64,000 nt of DNA from Molanna angustata (GCA_963576475.1 OY754984.1:17645215-17709214), one strand, 5' to 3'. Numbered from the stretch's first letter, positions 1 to 11,340 are shown. The notes: a model not told the origin generated them from the letters alone. Made by a program: numbers and translations.

Positions 1-120
1 AGCGGCCGCTCGTCATAAGTCTAGTGTGCACGCGCCAGTGCTGTGTTGCTACGCGTCATCGCTGCATATTTTTTTAGGCGGCTTACTATGATCGCGGTTT
101 CAGTGTGAACGGGCCTTTAA

Positions 121-290
121 AATGGAGTAAATTGCCTCTTGACATACGTGGAGCTCAGAACATTGACACCTTCAGTAAACGTCTTAAGACTGGTATGTTT
201 CTGTGAGCCAACAAATAAGCTACAGCGCCCTTGGAGTGATCTTGTATCACTAAACGGCGCTTTATAAATTTTTATTATTATTATTATAAA
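121..290 (+). pseudogene. LINE reverse transcriptase C-terminal stub
   Basis: The frame starting at TGG near 123 reads W-S-K-L-P-L-D-I-R, then F-S-K-R-L-K-T-G-M-F-L and a stop. This is the typical end of CR1/L2-like non-LTR reverse transcriptases (W..LP..IR....F...LKT.LF). The 3' flank ends in an ATT-rich simple tail, as retrotransposed LINE ends often do. Only the last ~28 codons remain, so the element is 5'-truncated and dead. A second copy of the same 3' end lies at 46929-47100. The 100 bases before it are GC-richer and unassigned. Confidence 0.6.
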
Positions 291-915
291 ATTGTTTTTA
301 CATTGAGAACGTTTGAAGACTACGAGACCTACGACTCAATAATAATAGGTTTATTTTCTTCACAAAAAGACTTAAAGGAAAACAAATATCTCCTATAAAA
401 AATAATTAAAAAATATATATTATATTAAAATAAAGTATGAAAAAATATTCATGTTACCATGTTAAGTGTTCCGCTAATTTATATTCGTCAAACTAACAAA
501 GAAATATTCCTGTTTAAGATAGACGATCATTTGCACATTTATTTATTTACTTCAAGCATATTTGATATATGACATGACATATAGATGAAAAAGCTTTCTA
601 TCACGCCAGAGAAAATCACACGACACGTCAGTAAGCAATACGATTAAATGAAATTAATTGTGAAATTATAAAAAGCTTATATGTATAACATAGTTTGAGA
701 AGGTGAGAATGAAATATTTAAATATGTATCTTAAAAATACTTAATTGGAGTTAGATTTTGTGAATTGATTAACTTATTAACTTTTCTGTAAAAAGTCGAC
801 GAGAGACGGAATCGTTTTGGTTGTTTACTCATAATGAATGATATATTGATAACGATACGAGGCATGCTATCAAAACAGTTTGAGAATTTTTCTCTAAATT
901 TAGCATTGTAATGTT
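291..915. other. AT-rich stretch, no gene seen
   Basis: No reading frame of note, no recognisable repeat and no RNA gene were seen here. Confidence 0.6.
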
Positions 916-916
916 C

Positions 917-1215
917 GCGCTTAGTGTGGTAACAATGTGGAAACAGTTACCACACATTGTGTGCAGATTTAAATATTCTGGTAACAATGTTTCCACACTG
1001 TTACCACACAGTTACTACACTTTTTCCCTAAGTGTACACTAGTCACAAACAAATCGCAAACTAGTCACAAAGTGTATACAATGAAAGTGTACACAAATGT
1101 GTAGACTTTGTGTCTACACAGTGTCGACAAAAAGTTACCGAATTTTTTTCGGTCGCAATGTGTAGTAACTGTTACCACACTTTTTAGTAACTGCGACTAC
1201 TTGTGACTACTTTGA
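917..1215. repeat. Hairpin-rich block of GTTACCACAC / GTGTACAC motifs
   Basis: The stretch is built from short inverted motifs: GTGTGGTAAC near 924, GTTACCACAC near 947, 997 and 1168, then GTGTACACT, CTAGTCACAAA twice, and ACTAC/GTAGT units. The two ends are roughly inverted copies, so the whole could fold back on itself. It resembles a small foldback or MITE-type element, but no clear target duplication was found and the family is not recognised. Confidence 0.45.
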
Positions 1216-1496
1216 AAATTCTGCGACCGGAATTGGCTGTATGGGACTGGTTAGTTGGAAGAAATTTATATATTTGTTTATTTGATATATTTATATTTGT
1301 TTTTATTTATGTACTGCATGGACACAACGACGGGTTTTTTCGCCAAAAAGCAATCTCTTTCAACCGACTCTTGCAACATGCCCTTTCCAAAAATCGATCA
1401 CATGATCATGCCAATCCCTTCTCAGTTGACCCCATTTTCTCACTCTGTTATTTTCAGTTGTATATTTTCTTCCCACGGGAACGTTAATAGCCTGAA

Positions 1497-1645
1497 TTAC
1501 AGACGAATATGTATTAGGCGGTTCATGAGAGTAAATGAAGCGATTAATGTTTAGTCAATATAGAATAATATGGCTCACTGTTCAGTCTGCCTACCCCGTA
1601 AGGGACATGGCCTTGATACTGTATATAGTGTGTATGTAATATGTA
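1497..1645 (+). pseudogene. LINE 3' end (RT tail) relic
   Basis: One frame reads R-R-I-C-I-R-R-F-M-R-V-N-E-A-I-N-V and, after stops and frame slips, S-A-Y-P. This matches the conserved tail RRACM.R.MDVNEAR..C......SAYP seen in the reverse transcriptase tail at 14590-14920. Several stops make it a dead fragment. Confidence 0.55.
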
Positions 1646-2815
1646 AATGCTTTTTGTATGTATTTTCTTAAAAACAGTATATTTCTCTTGGTAAAATGTT
1701 TCGATACTAGGTACTAAAATATTTAGGTAGACTGGCTGGTTTCTGCATAACACAAATACCCAAAATATTATCATTATTGCAGAAACAGGTTTTGCTATAA
1801 AATCGCTAATATCTTGAAAATATTCTATCAAAGTATTGTTTATTTTAGTCAAATATCAATTATTTTACACATACCCAATACATGAAGCAAAGTAATCCCT
1901 AGGATATTATTAAATGGATTTAAAAATTCACTTGGAAGAAAAAGAGGTCATATCTCGGTTAGTGTGGACTGGCTGTTTTCTGCAGAACTATTTTCAATTG
2001 TGTAGTAGATCAGAACACTTTCTCTGTTTTCTGCAGAATATGTTTTGATACTAGTGGCAATGTACTGTTTTTTGAACGCCATTTTAAGAAATTGTTTGGC
2101 TGATTTTTGTAGACCATTGATAAGACAGTTCTCTATTCGTTGCATATCATAAGTCTAATAAGAAAGACCGTAAAAGACTAGTCTAGACATTGTAATTAGA
2201 TACCTTTATTAAAAATATTATTTTGAAAAATAAATTTCTGAACATAAATTAGTTTAACACACTCGTCACGTGTATAATTTGCTTATAATGGCAATACTCA
2301 AATATTGATTTTCATCTATTTATGGTAATATACTCTTTCACCACACAAATATACAACAAATTAATTCCAGGACGAAATTCATTTCAACCTCGTTTAAATA
2401 ATTTATTCATCAATTCAGATGCATCGATTTAATCCAAACTATGTAAGTACATGTATTTTCAATTTAATTTGATATATTTTTCGATGCTGATTGTACCTAT
2501 TTGTTTGTAAAAATAACGTAATAAAGCAAAAACATTTATCTGACAACACCTGATTACATCTTTCTTTCCTCTACCTTTCCTTATCCTTTAGTTTTCCTAT
2601 CATTGCTTTTAATTGTTCTTTTATGCTATCTTCTTTGTTTTTTTCTTCTGCTCTCTTTATTAATTTTGTAATGTGATTAATATACACTGTTAAATTATAA
2701 TATACACTGTTTTTTATATTATAATTTACTTTGGTTTATGAAACAGACAATGTTGCATTGCTTTATTAGATGACCAGATGGATATGGATGAATTCAGAAT
2801 CTATAGTAGGAAATT
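1646..2815. other. AT-rich gene-free stretch
   Basis: No coding sequence or known element is evident. The short open frames here have no recognisable motif and look like chance frames in AT-rich DNA. Confidence 0.55.
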
Positions 2816-3850
2816 TAATGTGTATGTGTCTGTGTGTATGTTTGTGTGTGTGTCTGTTCCCCCCTTATAACTTTTGATCTGCATGATACACAGAGCCCAA
2901 AATTTCAAAAGTTATTCAAAATTGTATGTCTACAAAAATGTTATATTCAGAATTATTGTTCCAGTCTGGTATCAACTTTAGAATTTTTACTTTGTTTTTC
3001 CATTTATCTCAAAAACAATAAAAGTTAGAACGCTGCAAAATGGTAGAAATTTAGACAAATACAAAATCTCTACCTACATTTTTTCGAAAAATTTCCACAG
3101 TTTCTCAAACATTTTGTATTAAGAAAAACATTTTTTTATTATAAATTTATGATGTGTTTAATTGCCTATATTTCCAAAGTATTTAGAAATATCGAATAAA
3201 GGCAAAATACCCCAACTAGAAAATTTAATCTTCTATAAAAAAATGCTATGATCAGTGTTATTTTTATTATTCTTTTATTTTTAAACTCTCTTTTCATTTT
3301 TTTTCTCTTTGTAATTTTTTTTATATTTCTTACTCTTTTATGTTATTTTTTATCAATTTATTTCTCACTTAATTAGTACTGTACCAATTTAACTAAGAGA
3401 CTTCACGTTGCTCGGGTTGGTTGGAAGAAATTGCCTTATGGCAATAAACCTGCCTTTGTACACATGTACATAAATTATATAAATAAATAAATAAAATTGT
3501 AGTTGTACATCTCGAACTATTTTGATTATTTTTTTATAAAAATTGAATTTAGTGACGATAGGTATTGTTTCATACAATTTGTAAGGCAGTATACCCTACA
3601 CAATAATATCTCACTCAATAGTTACTTAATTTCCAAACAAACATACATACCATCATGCTGTTTTCATATCTGGGTAGGAAAAACAGACTGATCTCCATAC
3701 TTTTATATTCTGAGATACATACCTACAAGTTTTATATAGAAAACAAAATATCTTAAAATATGTATTAATTTGTTTAAGTTTTGTACCTTTTCTTCAATTA
3801 CATACACAATACTGTTGCCATCGACAGTTGAATCTCATGTGTTACATGCA
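2816..3850 (+). repeat. Dispersed ~1 kb repeat family F, copy 1
   Basis: It starts with a GT-rich run, then a CCCCCTTATAACTTTTGATC motif, and ends near TCTCATGTGTTACATGCAAC. The same ordered landmarks recur at 43178-44010 and, in part, at 55640-56625. These include AGAACGCTG, GACAAATACAAAATCTC, TTTCTCAAACATTTT, GCCTATATTTCCA, ATAAAAATTGAATTTAGTGACGA and CATCATGCTGTTTTCATAT. This copy is interrupted by a LINE-type 3' end at 3245-3500. It has no coding potential, so it is a non-autonomous repeat of unknown class. Confidence 0.7.
3245..3500 (+). mobile_element. LINE-derived 3' end (TTGGAAGAAATTGCC family)
   Basis: It runs from TGCTATGATCAGTGTTATTT to an (AAAT)n-type tail after the core GGTTGGAAGAAATTGCC...GGCAATAAACCTGCC...GTACA. 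The reverse complement of 25130-25370 matches it along its full length. Shorter copies of the core lie at 12270-12322, 32452-32512 and 46340-46400. It interrupts repeat family F: the uninterrupted sequence is at 43640-43680. This is a 3'-anchored retroposon tail without coding sequence. Confidence 0.65.
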
Positions 3851-4735
3851 ACCAGTAGGTAGAAAAAATACGTATGGTGTGGGTAAATATTTCCTTCCTA
3901 CCGTTGTCTATCATTGTGCAGTGTGCGGTAGGTGAAGTGTAAAAAAAATGCTGTCTGCACTTTCTTTTCCATATAAACTTTGATTAGGTATGTGTTAACT
4001 CACACTCCTTCGTGCGCGCAGTTTGCTTAAAAATGGATTCGAAGTTTTCGCTTCAAGTATAAAGATAACAATCAAAAACATGAGACCCAACATTCGATAA
4101 CAGAAGACCATACCCACAAGGTTATATCTTTACGATGCTGGAATATTACATTTCTTGCTGCTCACTTTTGGCTGTTAATGTCCTCTATCTCTCGTTGTGT
4201 ATTCGATGAAAATCGGATCTGGCCAAATATTTAATACCCAGGTCTCATCCCCCTTATAGTCTACCCAGTCATCTTGCTAAACAATGCCAACGATTTCAAA
4301 CGGCGTACATTTGATCCGGCCAATTTGAATTTCGACAAAACAATGGACAAATTTTAATGTCGTACTCCGCACAAAGCAGAGATATTGGGACAGTTAGAGG
4401 CAAACGTTGTGGAAATAAAACTTTTAGCACCAACCTCTAAATTCAATTTAGTGGCGAAAACGGTCGGTCTCCATAAGTACATAAAAGAACACATTTTTTT
4501 TTCAAGAATTAACAATCCGATTAATAATAATTTTCATTTTTTTTTACTGTGACAATATCAAAACAAATGCACACATAAATTCCCTTATACCTAAACTGCA
4601 TAGGCTAGGTAATAGGTATGCACATATATTTAACTCTGGTCTGTCTCAGTTCAAGAGCGCGTTGCTTAGAGCCCTACACCCCGCTAACGCTACTGCCGTC
4701 ATGCAGACATAAGGTTTTTCATCATTTTAGTGCAT
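3851..4735. other. Gene-free stretch
   Basis: It has slightly more mixed composition than its surroundings. No recognised element or convincing exon was seen. Confidence 0.5.
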
Positions 4736-4738
4736 TGT

Positions 4739-4773
<35 letters not shown>

Positions 4774-5215
4774 TTTTATTTCAGAAAACTACAGCTTTGT
4801 TAATTGTTTCGTTACATTTGGTGCTTTTAAAATTATTACAAGCCAATATTGTTTTCTTCTATTTAAATTAATGAATTACAAATAACTAGTATGCTGAGCA
4901 GCAGGTAAAAGAATAACAATTATAAGAGAAGAAAAAAAAACAACTGATAATAAAAAAAATACAATACATAATGAAAATAAAATGGGGAAAAGGAGGGATT
5001 ATTGGAGTGAAGGATAGAGCTTGTTTGAAGGAATTAGGGAACTGGGTTGAAAAATATCTTTATTTGTTTACGGTAAGTTTCTATGGAGTCATGGAAAATG
5101 TCAGTGTGTTTAAATTTTAGATTATTGTCACGTTGAATTCTGTAAATAGTCGAGTGATATCTGTAATTAGTATGGCAAATAGGTAGATGAAATAAATTCA
5201 TTGATTATTGAATTA
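4739..5215 (-). mobile_element. LINE 3' untranslated region, minus strand, with (ATTT)n tail
   Basis: A pure ATTT tetranucleotide run (4739-4778) is followed by sequence that aligns in order with 24180-24745. Shared landmarks are CAGAAA.CTACAG, TTTAAATTAATGA, AAAATATCT, GAATTCT and CTGTAATTA.T.TGGCA. On the minus strand this gives a 3' UTR ending in an AAAT tail, as in non-LTR retrotransposons. No coding part remains. Confidence 0.45.
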
Positions 5216-5940
5216 TTTTAGTTAATATTTATTTATTAACATTATAGTGTCCCCGGTTAGGTAGGCGAGTACCTACCCGTGTTGGTGGTCTATATTACAT
5301 TATAATTTACAATATTTTATCATGTTACACTACATTATATTATAATCCAACATACTATACTGCATAGCACCATATTACATCCGACCATATTACATTATAT
5401 CACACCATATACATCATATTCCAAAACATTATACTTATTATATTATACACTTTCACATAACATTATATTATATAACATCATATTACATTACTTCATATAC
5501 ACATATATACTTATTTTTTTTCTCTTTTCAACATCATATATTACTGTAGGACTCCCATAAACATCATCAATGCAAAATCAAAATCACAAAATCAAAATCA
5601 AAGAGACAAATCTGAATAAAAATAAAAAAAATTCAACAAAATAGAAGCAAAAAACTACACACATAAAATAAATCTATGTAAGTATTGTGTGCTTATCGTA
5701 CCATTCGGTGATGTTCCTGTATGTATGTACAAATGCATATATTTTTCTCTTGCATAATATATCTCTTGCATAATAATTTATGATGTGTTTTTATTTCTTA
5801 TTTTTAATTACATTCTTGGTTTCGGTTTTTTGTATAGTATATAGTGATTATATATCATAACTAGATTTTTAGTTATTATGCTTTTTGATTTTGTTTTGTG
5901 AATCCATTATTATTATTATATGTAATTGTTATTATTATGT
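5216..5940. repeat. Degenerate ACATTATAT-rich tract and AT-rich DNA
   Basis: Between about 5290 and 5510 the motif ACATTATA/CATATTACAT recurs many times with irregular spacing, like a decayed simple or satellite repeat. The rest is AT-rich and shows nothing else. Confidence 0.4.
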
Positions 5941-5945
5941 ATAGA

Positions 5946-6640
5946 GAATGGACTTAGGATGAATGCCAGCAAATCAAAGACAATGGTCTTTGAAAAGAGT
6001 GAAAGCAGAACAGCGTGTAAAATAAGAGTAGAGAACGAATGACTCGAGCAAGTCGACGAATATGTATACTTGGGAAGCATATTTTAACGGAACGGACGAC
6101 TCGATAAAGAGATCGAAAGAAGAGTTATGACAGGAAACAGAGTGAATGGAGCACTAAGACTAATTATGAATGATCGCAACATATCAAAGGATGCCAAAGT
6201 TGCCATTCATAACGCCATCGTAGTGCCAACCTTGACGTATGCAAGTGAAACCTGGACATGGGAGAAGACGCATGAAAGTAGAATAAATGCAATTGAAATG
6301 AGATCGTTAAGAAGGATTTGTAATAGAACGATGTATGACCGGGTAAGAAATGAGGACACAAGGAAAGAATGTAAGATGAAGAAAGATGTCATTATTAGAA
6401 TAAAAGTGAACTCATTGAGATGAATGCGAAAAGGAATAGAATGAGAGGTCGGGGACGCCCAAGAAAGGCATGGCACGACCATGTGAACGAAATTTTCGAA
6501 AGACGGAAATGTTAGAAGTGTGATTAATAGACGAACATGCTTGAGATGATGCATGAATGTGGACGAGGCGAGGGATACGTGCCAGGATAGAAAAATGTGG
6601 CGTTCGGTTCGGACATGGCGTGGTGGTATGTATATATGTT
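5946..6640 (+). pseudogene. Non-LTR reverse transcriptase, C-terminal relic
   Basis: Translation from 5946 gives N-G-L-R-M-N-A-S-K-S-K-T-M-V-F, then Y-V-Y-L-G-S, and, in the 98-codon open part 6127-6423, Y-A-S-E-T-W and E-M-R-S-L-R-R-I. These are the palm-to-thumb end (…K(T/S)....F; YLGS; Y(G/A)SETW) and C-terminal region of a LINE reverse transcriptase. After 6423 stops appear, but the tail R-R-T-C-L-R.C-M-N-V-D-E-A-R-D-T-C still reads in another frame. The catalytic YxDD region lies upstream and is missing, so this is a 5'-truncated, mutated copy. Related tails lie at 1497-1645, 14590-14920 and 62490-62765. Confidence 0.75.
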
Positions 6641-6930
6641 ATTTTATTTTGTAGCTCATCGATTTCACCAATTTTTTTTTGTCAAATACTTTTGTAACTA
6701 CTGTACCTATATATTTTTTATTGTAAAAAGCTTCTAGTCGTATAGACAAATAAATAAATAGATAAATAAATCCCTGGATGCATTTTCTCGGAGGCCATTT
6801 TTTGTAAAAAGAAATAAAATTTTGGACACATGAAATCATACATTTAAAATATATTATTGTCCACAGAAAACTAATCAGCTCTTTTTCTTCTTATTGTATT
6901 TTGCACATATGTAGATACATATCTATATTA
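6641..6930. other. AT-rich spacer
   Basis: There is a short (AAAT)n-type run near 6748. Nothing else is recognised. Confidence 0.5.
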
Positions 6931-7560
6931 TAAATTTTAATGTTTGTATGTATCTATGTATGTGTTGAATGCGCTCCTAAACCGTTCATCCGATTACAAT
7001 GAAACTTTGGTGAATTGTCGAGAGTATACAAGGGATGGTTTCTGGATCAAAGTTTTTTTCTTCTTCTTCTTCTTCATCCACCTTCATTTTACCTATGAAG
7101 GTGGACTATCCTGGGAACCGTTCATCCGATTGCAATGAAACTTTGGTGAATTATTTAGAGTATGCCCGGGATGGTTTCTGGATTATGAAATTTTTCTTCT
7201 TCTTCTTCTTAATCGGGTAATAGGTCATTTTACCTATGAAGGTGGACTATCCTGAGAACCGTTCATCCGATTGCAATTAAACTTTGGTGAATTGTCGAGC
7301 GTATGCCCAAGATGGTTTCTGAATTAAACAATTTTTCTTCTTCTTCTTCTTCATCGAGTATGAGGTCATTTTACCTATGAAGGTGGACTATCCTGGGAAC
7401 CGTTCATCCGATTGCAATGAAACTTTGGTGAATTGTCGAGCATATGACCGGGATGGTTTCTGGATTATGAAATTTTTCTTCTTCTTCTTCTTCATCGGGT
7501 ATTAGGTCATTTTAGTTATGAAGGTAAAATGACCTAATACTCTGGGAGAAGAAGCTCCAA
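6930..7560 (+). repeat. Tandem repeat, ~141-bp unit, four copies
   Basis: The motif AACCGTTCATCCGATT starts at 6979, 7116, 7257 and 7398, giving spacings of 137, 141 and 141. Each unit contains GAAACTTTGGTGAATT, GATGGTTTCTGGAT, a (CTT)n microsatellite and, apart from the first, ACCTATGAAGGTGGACTATC. The (CTT)n is present inside every unit, so it duplicated with the unit. The array ends near 7530, where the flank contains an inverted piece of the unit (ATGAAGGTAAAATGACCTAA). It shows no coding signature, although short frames are open. Confidence 0.75.
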
Positions 7561-7734
7561 CTCTTCTTCCATCTCTTCGCAGGTCTTCCAGGACAGTTTC
7601 TGGATTTAATCTTTTTTCTTCTTCTTCTTTATCGTGTATTTGTTCATTTTACCTAAGAATCCTGGAAAAAGAAGGTCCATGAGTCCTTTCATCTCTTCGC
7701 AGGTCTTCTTAGACGGGAGATAAAGAAGGGAAGG
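7561..7734. repeat. Diverged CTCTTCGCAGGTCTTC duplication
   Basis: Two diverged half-copies (near 7570 and 7690) share CATCTCTTCGCAGGTCTTC followed by a (CTT)n run. A related piece lies near 39500-39610 (TCCATCTCTCGGGTGGTCTTC). Confidence 0.4.
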
Positions 7735-8065
7735 AGCAATTGAAGGGCCTGAAGGGACTGGTGGTACTGAAGGGTCTGAAGGGACGGGAGGTACTGAAGG
7801 GCCTGAAGGGACGGGAGATACTGAAAGGCCTGAAGGGACGGGAGGTACTGAAGGGCCTGAAGGGACGGGAGGTACTGAAGGGCCTGAAGGGACGGGAGGT
7901 ACTGAAGGGTCTGAAGGGACGGAAGTACTGAAGGTATTGAAGGGCCTGAAGGGATGGGTGGTACTGAAGGGACGGGAGGGAACTGAAGGGATGGGAGGTA
8001 CTAAAAGGACGGGAAGTACTGAAGGGACGGGAGGTACTGAAGGGTCTGAAGCGACGGGTGGCAAT
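7735..8065. repeat. 27-bp minisatellite
   Basis: The unit TACTGAAGGGCCTGAAGGGA plus CGGGAGG (27 bp) repeats about 12 times, regular to ~7930 and then degraded with shortened units. Because 27 is a multiple of three, both strands stay open. The plus strand reads K-G-L-K-G-R-E-V-L repeats and the minus strand a proline/serine/valine repeat inside a 152-codon frame (7606-8064). GC content is far above the surroundings. I read it as a minisatellite, not a gene. Confidence 0.8.
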
Positions 8066-8986
8066 GAAGGACCATTTTTAATTATACAGGCAATACGAAG
8101 TTTGGCGGGGTTTCACTAGTATTATAGATTATCGATAAAGTCGATCGAATTTTTATTTTATTTGTACTATAATTTGGACAAACATGCGATTTTATAGTAT
8201 GTCATCGCTATAACTACACGAAAACGTCAAGATGAAACTTAAAGTGTGCACTCTCTTTATGATACCAGATCAGAAATTGTATGAATTTCAAAAATCTGCA
8301 AAAGTATGCTTCTTTCTACTAATATCCTTCCACTATAGCTTTGATCACAGAATTAATTCACGCTTTCCTCGAATTTTTGTAAGAAAGTAAGTATCATACG
8401 AGGTTTTGTGACACTGATAGGTATATTCAACAACACACATACGCAATATCACAGGAGTATATCGGCAATGACGCAGTGATACCTATGAGGCATTGAACAC
8501 CTTACTTCTTTTTCCCTCACCACTTCCCCAATTCCATCATACATCATTATCATCTGTATGTTTTAATTTTATATTTTATATATTCAATTTACTTATTACT
8601 TTTCTAATAGGTACTTATTTTTTTGTATTTTATATCTTCAATTTCAATTTCTGATATAACTTTATATCTTCAATTTTAATTTCCTATATATTTATTTCTT
8701 TAATTTCAATTTATACTTATACCTACTTGTATCAGACAGGTATATACCTATACCTATACCTATACGTACTAGTCTCACCTGTGAAAAAAAATCCCATACG
8801 GAGGAGTTAGAAACCTCCCTCTTCCCCATCTCTTATATCTTTAAATCTTTAATTTCAAACTCACTCTAGTGTAGGTATAGATCACAGACTTCTATATACT
8901 TCTATGTTTAAAGAAGTCTGTGGTATAGATACTTCTTATATTAGTTGTTTATTTTTATCTCGTTTCTTGAACAACTATCAGTTAGG
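8066..8986. other. Gene-free AT-rich stretch
   Basis: The segment near 8225-8265 (AAAGTGTGCACTCTCT) resembles 59080-59100, so part is probably an old repeat. Nothing else was recognised. Confidence 0.45.
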
Positions 8987-9176
8987 AAGGTACTATGTCA
9001 AACATTTATTTAACACGCACCCAATAACAAGTTGCCATATTCTGGAGACTTACGATATTAATCGTCTCACAGGTCCAGATTGAAAACAAAATTAAATGCT
9101 GTGTCTTCACCGGGAATCGAACCCGGAACCCTCGGATCATCTCTCAGATACCTTACCGACAGAGCCACGAAGGTCG
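8987..9176 (-). mobile_element. tRNA-derived SINE family 1, copy 1
   Basis: On the minus strand it reads a tRNA-like head with an A-box-like element ending at about 9170 and a B box GGTTCGATTCC at about 9115-9125. The body follows (GACACAG...TGTGTTTTCA..CTGGA..TGTGAGACGATTAATA), then AACTTGTTATTGGGTGCGTG and a tail AAATGTTTGACATAGTACCT. Five other copies are in this window. The head has a CCGGG..CGA-type T-arm but no full cloverleaf, so it is a SINE and not a tRNA gene. Confidence 0.8.
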
Positions 9177-9750
9177 ACATCGATTTTTTTTATATTACGC
9201 ATGATAACTAAATTATGTTATAGTGAACGATATTATCATACATACATATATGCACATGGATAGGTAGGTATATGTAATGACATGTCAATATTTTGAGATT
9301 TAATATTGTTTCATTTTATCCTGCCTGCTTCCTTTCATACCTACAAATTTTCCAACAAAATTCAGTCATCATCAAGAACACGCCGTTTGAACTTTGGACT
9401 CTCATCAAATCTAGTAAAAATAATTCATTCAAATCAAACATCGCCATCCAATTTATAAATATTGTGTGAAGTGAGCATCGAATGTGAATATTGTGTGAAG
9501 TGAGCATCAGGAGATATTGGGAAAATTTAATTCTGAACCACACCAGGAAAGGTCGGCAAATATTCCTTCTTTTCCTTCCTCTTGCCACTGGGTAAAACCA
9601 GTGGCACTCACAACGCATCATGTATGTATGATGAGGGAACTATTTTGTCAAATGGTTAATATTTAGTATCTTCTTTTAAAATCTTCGAGTTGCTATAGAT
9701 TCCCCTAAAATTAATTAAATAAATATAGAGCAGTGATTAAATCACTAGTG
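9177..9750. other. Gene-free stretch with a 22-bp duplication
   Basis: The motif AATATTGTGTGAAGTGAGCA occurs twice 29 bp apart (about 9458 and 9487). A 101-codon minus frame (9316-9621) reads across the duplication and has no recognisable domain. Confidence 0.45.
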
Positions 9751-9754
9751 AGAT

Positions 9755-10010
9755 CAAGTCGAGAAGATCAGCCTAGATTGGATATGGCGTCAAATCAGCA
9801 GAAAAAAGAGCAACGAAACGCAAAATAACCATGTGGGGAAAAGACCTCTGGGAATACCAAGGTAAAGATTGATGGACACCATAGATCTGAATACTTGTGA
9901 TGAAGGGTCCACTGTTAATGACAGAAAGGCTTGGAAATCCATCGTTCAGGAGGCTTTAGCTGTACCGAATATGTACGGCCATCGGAAGTTAGCATACAAT
10001 ACATAGCAGT
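9755..10010 (+). pseudogene. LINE reverse transcriptase tail relic
   Basis: One frame gives K-R-K-I-T-M-W-G-K-R-P-L-G-I-P-R, then L-M-D-T-I-D-L and D-R-K-A-W-K-S-I-V-Q-E-A. It resembles the GRPR.RW.D.I......DR..W...V.EA tail of non-LTR elements. Stops interrupt it. Only the C-terminal end is present. Confidence 0.55.
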
Positions 10011-10536
10011 GGATATTCAAAAAAGAAATTGTGACCATTTCAGTGATATTTAGAATCACGTGCTGATATGGGTTCCTAATTTACAAATGAATAAAATAAC
10101 CTACTCGTGATATGAATTTTAATCGGTTAAATTTTGTGTATAAAAAATTCATTCGTCCCTCATCGGAAGGTACCGTTAGTGACCTACCATTGGTCACCCC
10201 AATATTCTAAATTAATGTTTATATATTCTACCTGAATAAATAAAAATGGTTACGGTCAGGGTAAAATTAAATTAAACAAAGGAAAAAAGCCGATACGGTA
10301 TTTCCTTGATTTTGTATTAACATGTTAATTGCATTAGAAACCACCGCGATCATTTTTTTGATGAAATTTTTCAAGTCAAAAATTATCCGATTTTTCGCGT
10401 ATTTTAAAATTCATTACAGATCGTGGTATTGTTATTATGATTTTAGATATGTACCTATGTACAAAAATAAGTAGGTAGGTACAATTTTTTACATATACAT
10501 TTAATTTGCATATTGATTTTTTGCTTTTTTGGGTGA
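10011..10536. other. Gene-free AT-rich stretch
   Basis: Nothing recognisable was seen. Confidence 0.5.
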
Positions 10537-10650
10537 GAAAATGGCTAGTGTGTGGGCGTACACGTTTGTGTCATGCATTACCGCCTTTTAAAAGGTAATG
10601 CGTTACCGCACACCTGTCGCTGGTTACATCATATTATATGAATATGACGT
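10537..10650 (+). repeat. Dispersed repeat family E, copy 1
   Basis: Contains a near-palindrome GCATTACC..CCTTTTAAAAGG.AATGC followed by GCACACCTGTCGCTGGTTAC. Matching copies are at 16900-16995 (plus) and 41866-41962 (minus). The family also carries a GTGTGGG..T.CAC motif at its left end. Class unknown, with no coding sequence. Confidence 0.55.
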
Positions 10651-10865
10651 AATGGTATGTTTTAAAATATTAATACTTATCAATGATATCAGTCACGAAA
10701 TTATATTTCACATTAAAGCACGGTATTTTAATAAAATCTATATTTCTATGTACGATCTTTTTACGGTATGTACCTATGTGTTAATTTGTTCAATCGACAA
10801 CACGTATTGAATTAAATAGTATATTAATAAAATACCAAAGATCTACTTATCTCTTACTATGGTCG

Positions 10866-11275
10866 ATTATGTGTAGAAAACACAATATCATCCAACTGTC
10901 GATTTGTTCAAGAGAATTGTGCGTGGAAAACAATATCATCCAACTGCCAATTTGTTCAAGATATTTATTATGTGTGGAAAACAATATCATCCACCGGTAG
11001 ATTTGTTCAAGAGAATTATGCGTAGAAAACAATATCTTCCAACTGTCGATTTGTTCAAGAGAATTAGCTGTGGAAAACTATATCATCCAACTGTCAATTC
11101 GATCAAGAGAATTATGTATGGAAAACAATATCATCCAACTGTCGATTCGATCAAGAGAATTATGTATGGAAAACAATATCATCCAACTGTCGATTTGCTC
11201 GAGAGAATAATGTTTGGAGATCAATATTATCCAACTGTCGATTTGTTCAAGACAGTTTATTTCTCTTAACATATA
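10866..11275. repeat. 48-bp minisatellite, eight units
   Basis: TCCAACTG (TCCACCGG in the third unit) begins at 10891, 10939, 10990, 11038, 11086, 11134, 11182 and 11230, so the period is 48 with one 51-bp step. Each unit reads GGAAAACAATATCATCCAAC, then TGTCGATTTGTTCAAGAGAAT. Since 48 is a multiple of three, both strands are open. The plus frame 10904-11269 reads K-R-I-M-Y-G-K-Q-Y-H-P-T-V-D repeats, and two minus frames are also open. The last unit runs into TTTCTCTTAACATATAGAC. That same junction follows single units at 42974-43022 and 55645-55700, so the array looks expanded from one terminal motif of repeat family F. Confidence 0.8.
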
Positions 11276-11340
11276 GACTTCCCCTTTGTAGGACCAATTA
11301 TATAACTTTTAGACTTCCCCTTTGTAGGACCAATTATACC
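11268..11340 (+). repeat. ~38-bp tandem duplication
   Basis: TAGACTTCCCCTTTGTAGGA followed by CCAATTATA occurs twice in a row (starts near 11273 and 11311). Confidence 0.8.

Noticed and set aside
1203..1554. Two overlapping 94-99 codon plus frames
   Set aside because: No domain, AT-rich translation dominated by F/Y/I, and the second runs into the LINE tail at 1497.
7606..8064. 152-codon minus-strand frame with proline/serine/valine repeats as a proline-rich protein gene
   Set aside because: It is generated by a 27-bp minisatellite and the opposite strand is equally open; the ends are low-complexity (CTT)n sequence.
9115..9176. tRNA gene on the minus strand (also at 17163, 21500, 29400, 46700, 57900, 61830)
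   Set aside because: A and B boxes are present but acceptor stems do not pair, and each is followed by the same non-tRNA body; these are SINE heads.
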